From Aliiroseovarius pelagivivens (GTDB taxonomy: Bacteria; Pseudomonadota; Alphaproteobacteria; Rhodobacterales; Rhodobacteraceae), in contig NZ_OMOI01000002.1 in NCBI RefSeq assembly GCF_900302485.1, positions 620,001 to 684,000 of the forward strand: DNA of 64,000 nt. Direction: 5' to 3'. A program made the translations under genes and the position numbers. Numbering within the stretch: the first letter of the stretch is position 1; each line of letters begins with the position of its first letter. The notes under the pieces were generated by a model. That model worked only from the letters and a program-made list of their open reading frames with translations, ran no database searches and was not told the DNA's origin. Shown piece by piece: positions 18,046 through 30,472 of the stretch.

Positions 18046-19148
18046 ACGGCCTGAAGCCGCGATTTGGCCCAGCGCGCCGCATCTGCCACCACTGGGTCCG
18101 GATCCGCCAAATGCGGCTCTAACGCAGGCAAAAATGCACTGTCGGCAGAGTTCCCGACGGCGTAAAGCACGTTGCGCAGGAACCGATCCCGCCCAATCCG
18201 CTTGATCGGACTGCCCGAAAACTTCTCTCGGAACCCGGCGTCATCCAACCCCATCAGCTCGGCCAGTTTCGGGGCCACAAGATCCTCACGTGCGGCATAG
18301 CGCATCTCGTGTGCGCCTTCGGCGAACTTGTTCCACGGGCAGGCAGCAAGGCAATCGTCACAGCCATAAATCCGGTTGCCCAGTTTTGATCGCAACTCTT
18401 CGGACATGGGGCCTTTGTGCTCGATCGTCAGATAGGAAATGCAGCGCCGCGCATCCAACTGGAACGGCGCGGGGAACGCATCGGTCGGGCAGGCGTCCAG
18501 ACAAGAGGTGCAGGATCCGCAATTCTCGCGCCCCGGTTCGTCCACCGGCAACTCCAGCGTGGTGAAGATCGCGCCCAGAAAGAACCAGTTCCCCAGTTCG
18601 CGCGACAGAAGGTTGGTGTGCTTACCCTGCCAGCCAAGACCAGCGGCGGCGCCAAGGGGCTTTTCCATCACCGGGGCGGTGTCGACGAAGACTTTGATTT
18701 CGCCGCCGAAGTGATCAATCATCCAGCGCCCCACGCGTTTGAGCCGCTTCTTCACGATGTCATGATAGTCTCTATTCTGCGCATATACGCTGATGGCCGC
18801 GCGGTCCGGCTGTCCGATCACCTCCATTGGGTCGTGACTGGGGGTATAGGGCTCGGCCAGCATGATCACGGATTTTGCCTCGGGCCAAAGGGCGGCGGGG
18901 TTGCCGCGCCAATGCATCCGCTCACCCATCCACGCCATGTCCCCGTGCCGTCCTTCGGCCACGAACTGCTCAAGCCGTGCGGCGATCTCGGGCACGGCAT
19001 CTGGTCGACAAATGCGCGCCATAGCAAAGCCCTCGGCTTCGGCCTGTGCGACAATCTCTATTTTCTTACCTGAAATATCCTCGGGGGGAGAGCCGGGTTT
19101 GCCCGGATCGGGGGGCAGACGGCCCCCCTGCGGCGGCTTGCGGCTCAA
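18042..19148 (-). CDS. queG: Epoxyqueuosine reductase
   Basis: A 368-residue iron-sulfur, cobalamin-dependent enzyme that reduces epoxyqueuosine in tRNA to queuosine. Two [4Fe-4S] ferredoxin-type clusters are visible ([16 protein letters not shown] and [15 protein letters not shown]); upstream lie [15 protein letters not shown] and [21 protein letters not shown], typical of QueG. The C-terminal [21 protein letters not shown] looks like a HEAT-like repeat, as in known QueG. About 30 proline/glycine-rich residues precede the conserved start, so the true start may be slightly downstream. It overlaps the upstream GST-like gene by 4 bp. Confidence 0.94.
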   Translation of the reverse strand: MSRKPPQGGRLPPDPGKPGSPPEDISGKKIEIVAQAEAEGFAMARICRPDAVPEIAARLEQFVAEGRHGDMAWMGERMHWRGNPAALWPEAKSVIMLAEPYTPSHDPMEVIGQPDRAAISVYAQNRDYHDIVKKRLKRVGRWMIDHFGGEIKVFVDTAPVMEKPLGAAAGLGWQGKHTNLLSRELGNWFFLGAIFTTLELPVDEPGRENCGSCTSCLDACPTDAFPAPFQLDARRCISYLTIEHKGPMSEELRSKLGNRIYGCDDCLAACPWNKFAEGAHEMRYAAREDLVAPKLAELMGLDDAGFREKFSGSPIKRIGRDRFLRNVLYAVGNSADSAFLPALEPHLADPDPVVADAARWAKSRLQAV

Positions 19149-19810
19149 AAGTCCAGATCCGCGTAGTGCGCGGGCTGGGGGAAGCCGGGGATCTGGTCGG
19201 CCAGAATCGACCGAAATGCCGGGCGGGATTTGATCTTGGCATACCAGTCACGCACGTTCGCATTCCGGTTCCAATCCACATCTCGGATGTAATCCAGCGA
19301 TGACAGATGCGCAGCTGCGGCGAAATCCGCCAGCGACAGTTCGTTGCCCGCCAACCAGCGCCGTTGGTCCAACAGCCATCCCATATAGTCTAGGTGATAC
19401 TTGATCGCCTTGGCACCCGCCTTCACGTTCTTGCTTTCGGGATATCCGGCGCCCATGACCTTTTTGTTTACCCGCTCATACAGCAGGTTCGAGGTCACCT
19501 CGTTATGGAATTTGTCGTCAAACCAGCTGACCAGACGACGCACCTCATAGCGCCCCTCGGGATCGCGGGGAAGAAGCGCGGGCTCGGGGTGTTTTTCTTC
19601 CAGATATTCGCAGATCGCGGCACTTTCGGTCAGAAGCTGTCCGTCGATCTTCAGGATCGGTACTTTGCCCGCCGGATTGCGGCGCAGAAACTCGGGGTTA
19701 CGTTCCCAATAGCGCTCTTCGACAAGCTCGACCTCGACCTTCTTTTCGGCAAGGGACAGCCGCACCTTGCGGCAAAACGGAGAGAGGGGAACGTGAAAAA
19801 GGCGGTTCAT
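19145..19810 (-). CDS. Glutathione S-transferase-fold protein, possibly FzlA
   Basis: A 221-residue protein with an N-terminal thioredoxin-fold GST domain ([49 protein letters not shown]) and a C-terminal all-helical GST domain ending in [25 protein letters not shown] start it at the second ATG (19808–19810). Genes of this type next to queG, NDUFA9-like and uppP genes in alphaproteobacteria encode FzlA, an FtsZ-binding division protein without ordinary GST activity. The neighbourhood here (queG, mtgA, and nearby uppP and NDUFA9) fits, but by sequence alone an ordinary GST is possible. Confidence 0.8.
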   Translation of the reverse strand: MNRLFHVPLSPFCRKVRLSLAEKKVEVELVEERYWERNPEFLRRNPAGKVPILKIDGQLLTESAAICEYLEEKHPEPALLPRDPEGRYEVRRLVSWFDDKFHNEVTSNLLYERVNKKVMGAGYPESKNVKAGAKAIKYHLDYMGWLLDQRRWLAGNELSLADFAAAAHLSSLDYIRDVDWNRNANVRDWYAKIKSRPAFRSILADQIPGFPQPAHYADLDF

Positions 19811-19864
19811 GTGCAACTTCTGGTCTTGGAGTATGTCCCGTATTGCCCCGAACGCGTCACGGGA

Positions 19865-20599
19865 TCAATCCTCGAAGCAGTCAGAGCGACCATCCGCGCG
19901 GATCGTGGCCGCCCCATCAATGATTGACTGGGCCCGTTTGCGCACGAATGGCGACGGTCGCGCGGCGGATCGTTCCTTGGGGTTGGGTAGTAGGGCCGCC
20001 AGACGGCCGGCCTGCACTGCGGTCAGTTCCTCGGGGCCGACACCGAAGTAGTGGCGCGCGGCAGCTTCGACGCCAAAGACGCCTTCGTCAAACTCGGCGA
20101 TGTTCAGGTACACTTCAACAATTCGCCGCTTGGTCCAGACCAGTTCGACCGCTGGGGTCAGCCCGGCTTCCATCACTTTGCGCAGCCACGACCGCCCATG
20201 CCACAGGAAGGTATTCTTCACGACCTGTTGGGTCAAAGTGGACGCGCCCCGATTGCCTCCGTCCTCGATTGCGGCACGGATTGCGCCCATATCGAAGCCC
20301 CAGTGCTGGCAGAAGTTCGCGTCTTCGGCGGCAACGACAGAGCGGGCCATGACCGGGGCGATTTCTTCCAGATCGACCCACTGCCGATCCACATCCCCCA
20401 ACCGCATCTTTTCGGCGATGATATAGGGCGTGGTGGGGGGGTTAAGCACAGAATAGGCGGTAACGAACAGGGCGATCAGAATCACCACAGCCAAGACGCC
20501 GCGACGCAGCCAGCGGAGTGGTTTGAACCACTTTCCGGGCTTGGTCTTGCCTGTCTTTGCCTTCGGCGCCTTTTTCTTGGCTGCCGGCTTTTTTTTCAT
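19865..20599 (-). CDS. mtgA: Monofunctional peptidoglycan glycosyltransferase
   Basis: A 244-residue protein that polymerises glycan strands from lipid II at the periplasmic face. The N-terminus (from the ATG at 20597–20599) is lysine/alanine-rich (KKKPAAKKKAPKAKTGKTK), followed by one membrane segment (VLAVVILIALFVTAYSVL) and a GT51 domain: VVAAEDANFCQHWGFD with the catalytic Glu, GASTLTQQVVKNTFLWHGRS, and RRIVEVYLNIAEF with the second Glu. No transpeptidase domain follows, so it is the monofunctional MtgA type. The longer open frame upstream has no conserved sequence and is not used. Confidence 0.94.
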   Translation of the reverse strand: MKKKPAAKKKAPKAKTGKTKPGKWFKPLRWLRRGVLAVVILIALFVTAYSVLNPPTTPYIIAEKMRLGDVDRQWVDLEEIAPVMARSVVAAEDANFCQHWGFDMGAIRAAIEDGGNRGASTLTQQVVKNTFLWHGRSWLRKVMEAGLTPAVELVWTKRRIVEVYLNIAEFDEGVFGVEAAARHYFGVGPEELTAVQAGRLAALLPNPKERSAARPSPFVRKRAQSIIDGAATIRADGRSDCFED

Positions 20600-20709
20600 T
20601 GCTCGTGCCACAGACCTTTCAGACCACGACAAACGGGCGGGGGTCAAGGTCTGGATCAAAGCGCGGGTTCTCGGGATGTGCAAAAATGCATTCAGGTAAG
20701 GAGGGTCCA

Positions 20710-21216
20710 ATGGAAATGAATGAACTTCCGTTCTATGACATGAGCGATAATCCGACTGGCTGTTGCCCCGTTTTCAAACCTGAGACTTGGGAAGGCGTGA
20801 CGCTTCATTTTAAAGATAAGCCCTTTGTCAGGGCCAAAACGCACTCGGTTCTTCATGTGCCTGTCGATATGGGGAAGGTGTTTTCCCGCGTTTTCAAGCA
20901 TATGGAAGACAGTGGAGCGTATGAGGCGTCCGACTTCGTCGTGATGAGCCGCGATTTGTCGTCGTGGAAAGCAGAACATCTGTTCGCCGCAAACAAGCCT
21001 GTGGACGCCGAAGAGATGACCACCCTGTCAGGTGAATTCGTCACCAAGGTTTTTGAAGGCGGGTATCGCGAGGCTAAGAACTGGCACAATGAAATGCAGG
21101 GGCTTGCGACAGAGCATGGCACGCAAAATGCCGAGGTCTGGTTCTTCTACACCACCTGTCCGCGCTGTGCGAAGATCTATGGCAAGAACTATGTTGTGGG
21201 GCTGGCACGCCTGTAA
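20710..21216 (+). CDS. Conserved protein of unknown function with C-terminal CPRC motif
   Basis: A 168-residue soluble protein, starting at ATG 20710 after a GGAGGG site. Visible are PTGCCPVFKPETWEGVTLHFKDKPFVRAKTH (written in parts: GCCPVFKPETWEG, HFKDKPFVRAKTHS) and the C-terminal FYTTCPRCAKIYGKNYVVGLARL. The CC pair near the N-terminus and CPRC near the C-terminus could jointly hold a metal ion. I do not recognise the family. It is divergent from mtgA and convergent with gltB, so it is probably expressed alone. Confidence 0.8.
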   Translation: MEMNELPFYDMSDNPTGCCPVFKPETWEGVTLHFKDKPFVRAKTHSVLHVPVDMGKVFSRVFKHMEDSGAYEASDFVVMSRDLSSWKAEHLFAANKPVDAEEMTTLSGEFVTKVFEGGYREAKNWHNEMQGLATEHGTQNAEVWFFYTTCPRCAKIYGKNYVVGLARL

Positions 21217-21245
21217 CAAAAAAAGGGCGGCCCGAAGGCCGCCCT
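21217..21245 (-). terminator. Rho-independent terminator of the gltDB operon
   Basis: A perfect 9-bp stem (AGGGCGGCC/GGCCGCCCT) closes a 4-base loop that reads TTCG on the minus strand and is followed on that strand by seven T residues. It lies 23 bp after the gltB stop and can also serve the convergent gene weakly. Confidence 0.9.
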
Positions 21246-21267
21246 GTGTGTTTCTGCTGCGCCGAAG

Positions 21268-25792
<4,525 letters not shown>

Positions 25793-25806
<14 letters not shown>

Positions 25807-26620
25807 GTGTTTCACCCTCTTTGAAGGAAAATGTGGCGTTGGCTGGATCATTCGCGTCGGCGAAGAGATACACAGATTCCGGAATTGATTTGAAAGTGGC
25901 GGCGACATCCTCGTCGCTGCCGAAAAGCCCGGCCGATACGATAGGGCCAAGCAGTTTGTTACGTTTTAGGTGCGGGGCAACTGTATGATCCAAGCCGTCT
26001 ACTTCGAGCATATGAAGAGACCCAGCAGGCGCGATACCCTGAAGCAGAGATCTCTGCTTGTTATCGTCTGCGTCCTTGTTGCCATAGATGAGACAGAAGC
26101 GAGCTTTCGTATCTGTAACCGCGTTCAAGGCCGAAGGCAGAATGTCCGGGCCGAGATGATCGCGAAATCCATCCCATTCCGGTCCTGCAACCATCTCGGG
26201 GCTGACCGACAAGGCAGGCACGAAAGCCACCACATTTGAAAGACCAAACACGCCGGCGAATGACATAGCGCCATAGCCCCCGCTTGAATTTCCCACTGCC
26301 GAGTCACATTCAAAGCCAGTCTGCTCGAGGAACTGCGACACCTCGCGGACAACCTCATCGCGGACGCCCGGTTGCGAGTAGTACGAGTGGGTCAAATCCG
26401 TAACATACAGCAGATTGTGCAGGCGATTTTCGCTGGCCAACTTCTTGAATTCAAGGCGCGGCGGGCCGTCCTCTTCAAGAAATAGACCGTTGAAGCACAG
26501 GACGATCTTGTTGCTATGACCCTTACACATACGAACAAGCACCCGATCAGATCGGTGAATGACCGTGTAGTCATCCTGCGGCCGCGGTGGCCGTTTTATG
26601 AGTGCTTTGATGTTGAACAT
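25793..26620 (-). CDS. Alpha/beta-hydrolase-like protein between gltD and gltB
   Basis: A 275-residue soluble protein of unknown function. It has a nucleophile-elbow pattern GNSSGGYGAM (G-x-S-x-G type), a downstream acid segment LIYGNKDADDNKQ and a candidate catalytic histidine in VDGLDHTVAPHL, in the order Ser–Asp–His expected of an alpha/beta hydrolase. The N-terminus NKIVLCFNGLFLEEDGPPRLEF resembles the strand and oxyanion region. It sits 26 bp after gltD and overlaps gltB by 14 bp, so it must be part of the gltD–X–gltB transcript. It appears less GC-rich than its neighbours, possibly a later insertion. The substrate is unknown. Confidence 0.75.
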
Positions 26621-26646
26621 GGTCAAAACGTCGGTGGCTTGGCCTT

Positions 26647-28080
26647 TTACTCGGCTGCGACAGCGGCAGTTGCGCTCAGGCTGTCCAGAATGCTGGCCGC
26701 TGCTTCACGACCATCGCGGATGGCCCAGACCACCAGCGACGCACCGCGCACGATGTCGCCCACGGCCCAGACGCCGTCCAGATCGGTCTGATGCGTCTCG
26801 AACGCGGCTTTCACAGTGCCCCAGCGGGTTACCGGCAGATCTTTCTCGCCCCACAGGGTCGGCAGGTCTTCGGGTTCAAAGCCTAGGGCTTTGATGACCA
26901 GATCGGCGTCTTCGGTATAGTCCGAGCCTTCGATCACTTCCGGGCTGCGACGGCCAGATGCATCGGGTGCGCCAAGGCGCATCTTCTGAACGATCACGCC
27001 GTTGACCGGATTGCCGGTGAAGCCTTTCGGGGCCGACAGCCAGACGAATTCCACGCCTTCCTCTTCGGCGTTCTGTGTTTCCCGCTGCGAGCCGGGCATG
27101 TTGGCGCGGTCGCGACGATACAGACATTTCACCGACTTGGCGCCCTGACGGATCGCGGTGCGAACGCAGTCCATTGCGGTGTCACCACCGCCGATGACGA
27201 CGACGTTCTTGCCTTCTGCATTCAGCTCGCCGCTTTCGTATTCCGGCACGGTGTCACCAAAGCTCAGCTTGTTCGAGCAGGTCAGATAGTCCAGCGCCGG
27301 AACGATGCCGTCGGCACCAGCACCCGGACCCGACAGGTCACGGCCTTTGTAAACGCCGGTGGCCAGCAGAACGGCGTCGTTCTGGGCGCGGATGTCTTGG
27401 AAGGTGATGTCTTCGCCGACATTGCAGTTCAGAACGAACTCAACGCCTGCGTCTTCCAGCAACTTCACGCGGCGCATGACCACGTCTTTTTCCAGCTTGA
27501 AACCGGGGATGCCATAGGTCAGCAGCCCGCCTGCACGGTCGTGGCGGTCATAAACGGTGACTTTGACGCCAGCGCGTACCAGCACGTCAGCGGCCGCCAG
27601 ACCACCGGGGCCTGCACCGATGATGGCAACTTTTTCCGAGCGATCCGCAGCCGGGGTGATGTCTTCGACCCAGCCGTTTTCCCATGCTGTGTCAGTGATG
27701 TATTTCTCGACCGCGCCGATGGTCACGGTGCCGTGGCCCGACTGTTCGATCACGCAGTTGCCTTCGCACAGACGGTCCTGCGGGCAGATGCGGCCACAGA
27801 TCTCGGGGAAGGTGTTGGTGGACTGGCTGAGGGCATATGCCTCTTTCAGACGGCCGGTGGCGGTCATGCGCAGCCAATCGGGGATGTTGTTGTGCAGCGG
27901 GCAATGTGACTGACAATAAGGTACGCCGCACTGGCTACAGCGGCTGGCCTGCTCGGCTGCCTTCTGCGCGGCGAACTCGGCGTAGATCTCGTTGAAGTCT
28001 TCTTTACGGTTTTCGGCGGCGCGCTTCTCGGGCATGTCCCGATCGACCGACACGAATTTCAACATAGGCTGCTTTGCCAT
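26647..28080 (-). CDS. gltD: Glutamate synthase (NADPH) small subunit
   Basis: A 477-residue flavoprotein that takes electrons from NADPH and passes them to GltB. The N-terminal part has the iron-sulfur cysteines (CSQCGVPYCQSHCPLHN and CGRICPQDRLCEGNC), then the FAD-binding GAGPGGLAAADVLVRAG, and the NADPH-binding VVIGGGDTAMDCVRTAI. Residues near the end (LDGVWAVGDIVRGASLVVWAI) complete the FAD site. It is the first gene of the gltD–hydrolase–gltB operon. Confidence 0.96.
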   Translation of the reverse strand: MAKQPMLKFVSVDRDMPEKRAAENRKEDFNEIYAEFAAQKAAEQASRCSQCGVPYCQSHCPLHNNIPDWLRMTATGRLKEAYALSQSTNTFPEICGRICPQDRLCEGNCVIEQSGHGTVTIGAVEKYITDTAWENGWVEDITPAADRSEKVAIIGAGPGGLAAADVLVRAGVKVTVYDRHDRAGGLLTYGIPGFKLEKDVVMRRVKLLEDAGVEFVLNCNVGEDITFQDIRAQNDAVLLATGVYKGRDLSGPGAGADGIVPALDYLTCSNKLSFGDTVPEYESGELNAEGKNVVVIGGGDTAMDCVRTAIRQGAKSVKCLYRRDRANMPGSQRETQNAEEEGVEFVWLSAPKGFTGNPVNGVIVQKMRLGAPDASGRRSPEVIEGSDYTEDADLVIKALGFEPEDLPTLWGEKDLPVTRWGTVKAAFETHQTDLDGVWAVGDIVRGASLVVWAIRDGREAAASILDSLSATAAVAAE

Positions 28081-28324
28081 CCTGGCTCTCCCTCGGCTGG
28101 CCCGTTTTCGGGCAGACTCTTGGCTTGGAGTTTGGTTTTTAAGGGGACTCGTCAGAAATGAAAAGTCAATAATGCTTACCTAAATGCGAAAAAATGGGTA
28201 CGGATGAGCCAATTTGTCGCCGTGTCGTCAAAAAATAGGTAAGTAGAGCATACCTATAAAGCCTCTTCCCTTTCCGGACCGCTGCTTTAGCTTGCCGCAC
28301 AGCTTTATTTTCAAGGAACCGAGC
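28081..28324. promoter_or_regulatory. Divergent gltD/uppP control region with TACCTA half-sites
   Basis: This 244-bp, comparatively AT-rich region separates gltD (minus) from uppP (plus). It holds a perfect inverted repeat TAGGTA-N9-TACCTA (28236–28241 and 28251–28256), which runs into TATAAA (28255–28260), a possible -10 box toward uppP. A third TACCTA lies at 28177–28182, nearer gltD. The arrangement suggests an operator for a shared regulator, whose identity is unknown. Confidence 0.45.
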
Positions 28325-29128
28325 ATGTCGCTTGCCCACATTCTTCTGGTCGCCATCATTCAGGGAATCACCGAGTTTCTGCCCGTTTCGTCCTCGGGTC
28401 ATCTGGTGTTGGTGCCACATTTGACCGGGCTTCCGGATCAGGGTCTGGCGATTGATGTGGCGGTGCATATCGGCACGCTGGGGGCGGTGATGCTGTACTT
28501 CTGGCGCGATGTGCAGATCGGATTGGCGGGTATCCCGCGGATGTTGACGGGTCGGATCGACACGCCGGGCGCGAAGCTTGCCTTCCTGTTGCTGGTGGCC
28601 ACGATACCGGCAGTAGTCCTTGGATTGATTTTCAAAATGACAGGGCTGAGCGATCAGATGCGGTCGATCAAGGTCATTGCGTGGACGATGATCCTGTTTG
28701 GCCTGGTGCTGTATTGGGTTGATCAGAAGGGCAGCGTTCAGAAGAACGCGGGTGATTGGAGCCTGAGGGACGCCATTATCATGGGGCTGTGGCAGGCGCT
28801 GGCGCTGATCCCGGGCACGTCACGGTCCGGGGCCACGATCTCGGGTGCGCGCGCGCTGGGATACGAGCGGTCGGACGGGGCGAAGCTGGCCATGTTGATG
28901 TCGATCCCGACGATCATCGCTTCGGGCGTTTTGCTGGGGGCCGAAGTTGTGGCCACAGCAGATGCGCAAGTTGCCAAGGACGGCGCCATCGCGGCGGTGT
29001 TTTCGTTCGTCGCAGCTCTGCTAGCGCTCAGCCTGATGATGCGGCTTCTGAGGTCCGTCAGCTTTACCCCATATGTGATCTATCGGATCGCGCTGGGTGT
29101 GGTGCTGTTGGGAATCGCCTATCTGTAA
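28325..29128 (+). CDS. uppP: Undecaprenyl-diphosphatase UppP (BacA)
   Basis: A 267-residue inner-membrane enzyme that recycles undecaprenyl pyrophosphate for cell-wall synthesis. Diagnostic motifs are IIQGITEFLPVSSSGHLVL near the N-terminus (catalytic Glu and Ser residues) and ALIPGTSRSGATISGARALG in the second half. About eight membrane helices are visible. I start at the ATG at 28325 (MSLAHILL); an upstream start at 28292 would add eleven residues. A terminator follows. Confidence 0.96.
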   Translation: MSLAHILLVAIIQGITEFLPVSSSGHLVLVPHLTGLPDQGLAIDVAVHIGTLGAVMLYFWRDVQIGLAGIPRMLTGRIDTPGAKLAFLLLVATIPAVVLGLIFKMTGLSDQMRSIKVIAWTMILFGLVLYWVDQKGSVQKNAGDWSLRDAIIMGLWQALALIPGTSRSGATISGARALGYERSDGAKLAMLMSIPTIIASGVLLGAEVVATADAQVAKDGAIAAVFSFVAALLALSLMMRLLRSVSFTPYVIYRIALGVVLLGIAYL

Positions 29129-29130
29129 CG

Positions 29131-29160
29131 AAAAAAGGCGCGGAGAACCGCGCCCTTTTC
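29131..29160. terminator. Bidirectional terminator between uppP and the NDUFA9-like gene
   Basis: Stem GGCGCGG (29137–29143), loop AGAA, and CCGCGCC (29148–29154), flanked by an A-run on the left and TTTT on the right, so it can end transcription in both directions for the two convergent genes. Confidence 0.85.
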
Positions 29161-29178
29161 TATTCACAAACCGTTGCC

Positions 29179-30165
29179 TCAGATGTCAGTGCGCAGGTTC
29201 TTTGCCGAGTTCTGGATCGCGGCATACTGCCCGCTTACGCGGAAGCGCCACAGATAGTCCGGCAGGATCGCGGCCATGGCACGCGGGGTAATGCCCAGAT
29301 CGGCAAAGCCCTTGGCGTCCTCGGATACCACGTTGTCATAGCCAAGGCTGGTGACCTGATCACGGGTCAGGGGCGATGCAATCAAGCCGCCTGAGATCCA
29401 CTGGATCAAATCAAAGATCCCAGCCTGAAGGCGTGCGATGCCAAAGGGCAGGTTTACAACCAAACGGCGGCGCTGGGTAACGGTCAGCATGCGGTCAATC
29501 GATTCACGCAGAGTTTCCACGTCCGGGCCGCCCAGCTCGTAAACACCAGCTTCGACCTGACCCAGTACCGCCAGCTCGGCAGCGTTGGCTACGTCGTCCA
29601 CGTGAACCGGCTGGAACTTGGTGTCGCCGCCAGTGATCGGCATGACCGGACCGAAGCGGGTCATGTTGGCGAAACGGTTGAAGAACTGGTCGTCGGTTCC
29701 GAAGATGACCGAGGGTCGCAAGATCACTGCGCCAGGGAAGGCGGCCTGAACGTCCTCTTCACCCTGAGCTTTGGTGCGGGCGTATTCGCTTTCGCTTTCG
29801 GCATTCGCGCCGATGGCCGACAGCTGAACCAACTGGCCCACGCCTTCCTCGGTCGCGATCCGTGCCACGCGGCCTGCGCCGTCATGATGCACTGCATCAA
29901 AGCTGTTCTTCCCGATCGAGTTCAAAACACCCACGCAGTTTACAACTGCATCTGCGCCTTGCATGGCGGCGCGAACGGATGCGTCATCTCGGATGTTGCA
30001 CAGGATCGGTTCTACCTGACCCACGGCGCCATAAGGTTTTACGAACAGCGCTTCGTTCGGTCGGCGCACAGCAACGCGAACGCGCCAACCATGCTTGGCC
30101 ATGCGACGGGCGATATAGCGCCCTACAAAGCCTGAACCGCCATAAATCGTGACCAACTTGGACAT
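29179..30165 (-). CDS. NDUFA9-like NAD(P)-binding protein
   Basis: A 328-residue atypical SDR. The Rossmann motif is TIYGGSGFVGRYIARRMAKHGWRVRVAVRRP at the N-terminus, followed by DAVVNCVGVL, VQLSAIGANAESESEYARTKAQGE and ILRPSVIFGTDDQFFNRFA. This is the alphaproteobacterial homologue of the complex I accessory subunit NDUFA9. Its function in bacteria is unsettled; it may bind complex I or a quinone-pathway partner. The start is the ATG at 30163–30165, since the 21 upstream codons are not conserved. It is convergent with uppP and diverges from the tRNA-Leu gene. Confidence 0.88.
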   Translation of the reverse strand: MSKLVTIYGGSGFVGRYIARRMAKHGWRVRVAVRRPNEALFVKPYGAVGQVEPILCNIRDDASVRAAMQGADAVVNCVGVLNSIGKNSFDAVHHDGAGRVARIATEEGVGQLVQLSAIGANAESESEYARTKAQGEEDVQAAFPGAVILRPSVIFGTDDQFFNRFANMTRFGPVMPITGGDTKFQPVHVDDVANAAELAVLGQVEAGVYELGGPDVETLRESIDRMLTVTQRRRLVVNLPFGIARLQAGIFDLIQWISGGLIASPLTRDQVTSLGYDNVVSEDAKGFADLGITPRAMAAILPDYLWRFRVSGQYAAIQNSAKNLRTDI

Positions 30166-30304
30166 GGAAGCTCTCCTTGAATTCCTAGGCTTTGCATAGC
30201 TTTCCAAGCGCGTTTGAGCAAGGCGCAAACGGAATCACGGAAAAGCGAAGAAATAATGTTGACACTCCCCACGCGTCACACTAAATCCCCCTTCACCAAC
30301 CCGT

Positions 30305-30391
30305 GCCCAGATGGCGGAATTGGTAGACGCGCTAGCTTCAGGTGCTAGTGTCCGTATGGACGTGGAGGTTCGAGTCCTCTTCTGGGCACCA
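30305..30391 (+). tRNA. tRNA-Leu (anticodon CAG)
   Basis: The sequence folds as a class II tRNA: the acceptor GCCCAGA pairs with TCTGGGC, the D-arm region is GCGGAATTGGTAGACGC, the anticodon loop is CTTCAGGT with anticodon CAG, and a long variable arm TGTCCGTATGGACG precedes the T arm GGAGGTTCGAGTCCTCT. The CCA end is encoded (30389–30391). It closely resembles bacterial tRNA-Leu(CAG). Its 3' end is the left attachment site of the adjoining island and stays intact after insertion. Confidence 0.97.
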
Positions 30392-30396
30392 TTTTC
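30376..30396 (+). repeat. Left attachment site (attL) of the genomic island
   Basis: The last part of the tRNA-Leu gene and the next few bases (CCTCTTCTGGGCACCATTTT plus C, 21 bp) recur exactly at 39764–39784. Direct repeats of a tRNA 3' end with an integrase gene just inside mark a tyrosine-recombinase insertion. Confidence 0.92.
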
Positions 30397-30434
30397 CCTT
30401 GAAATGTAAGATAAAACAGCCACTTAGCTGGAAA

Positions 30435-30456
30435 TCGCTTCACATTCGCTTTACAA
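30435..30456 (+). repeat. Tandem 11-bp arm-like repeats, left end
   Basis: Two adjacent copies, TCGCTTCACAT (30435–30445) and TCGCTTTACAA (30446–30456), lie 39 bp inside attL. The same tandem pair occurs at the right end (39684–39705) in the same orientation, as expected for integrase arm-type binding sites. Confidence 0.6.
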
Positions 30457-30472
30457 CGGAGTGAACACGGCG

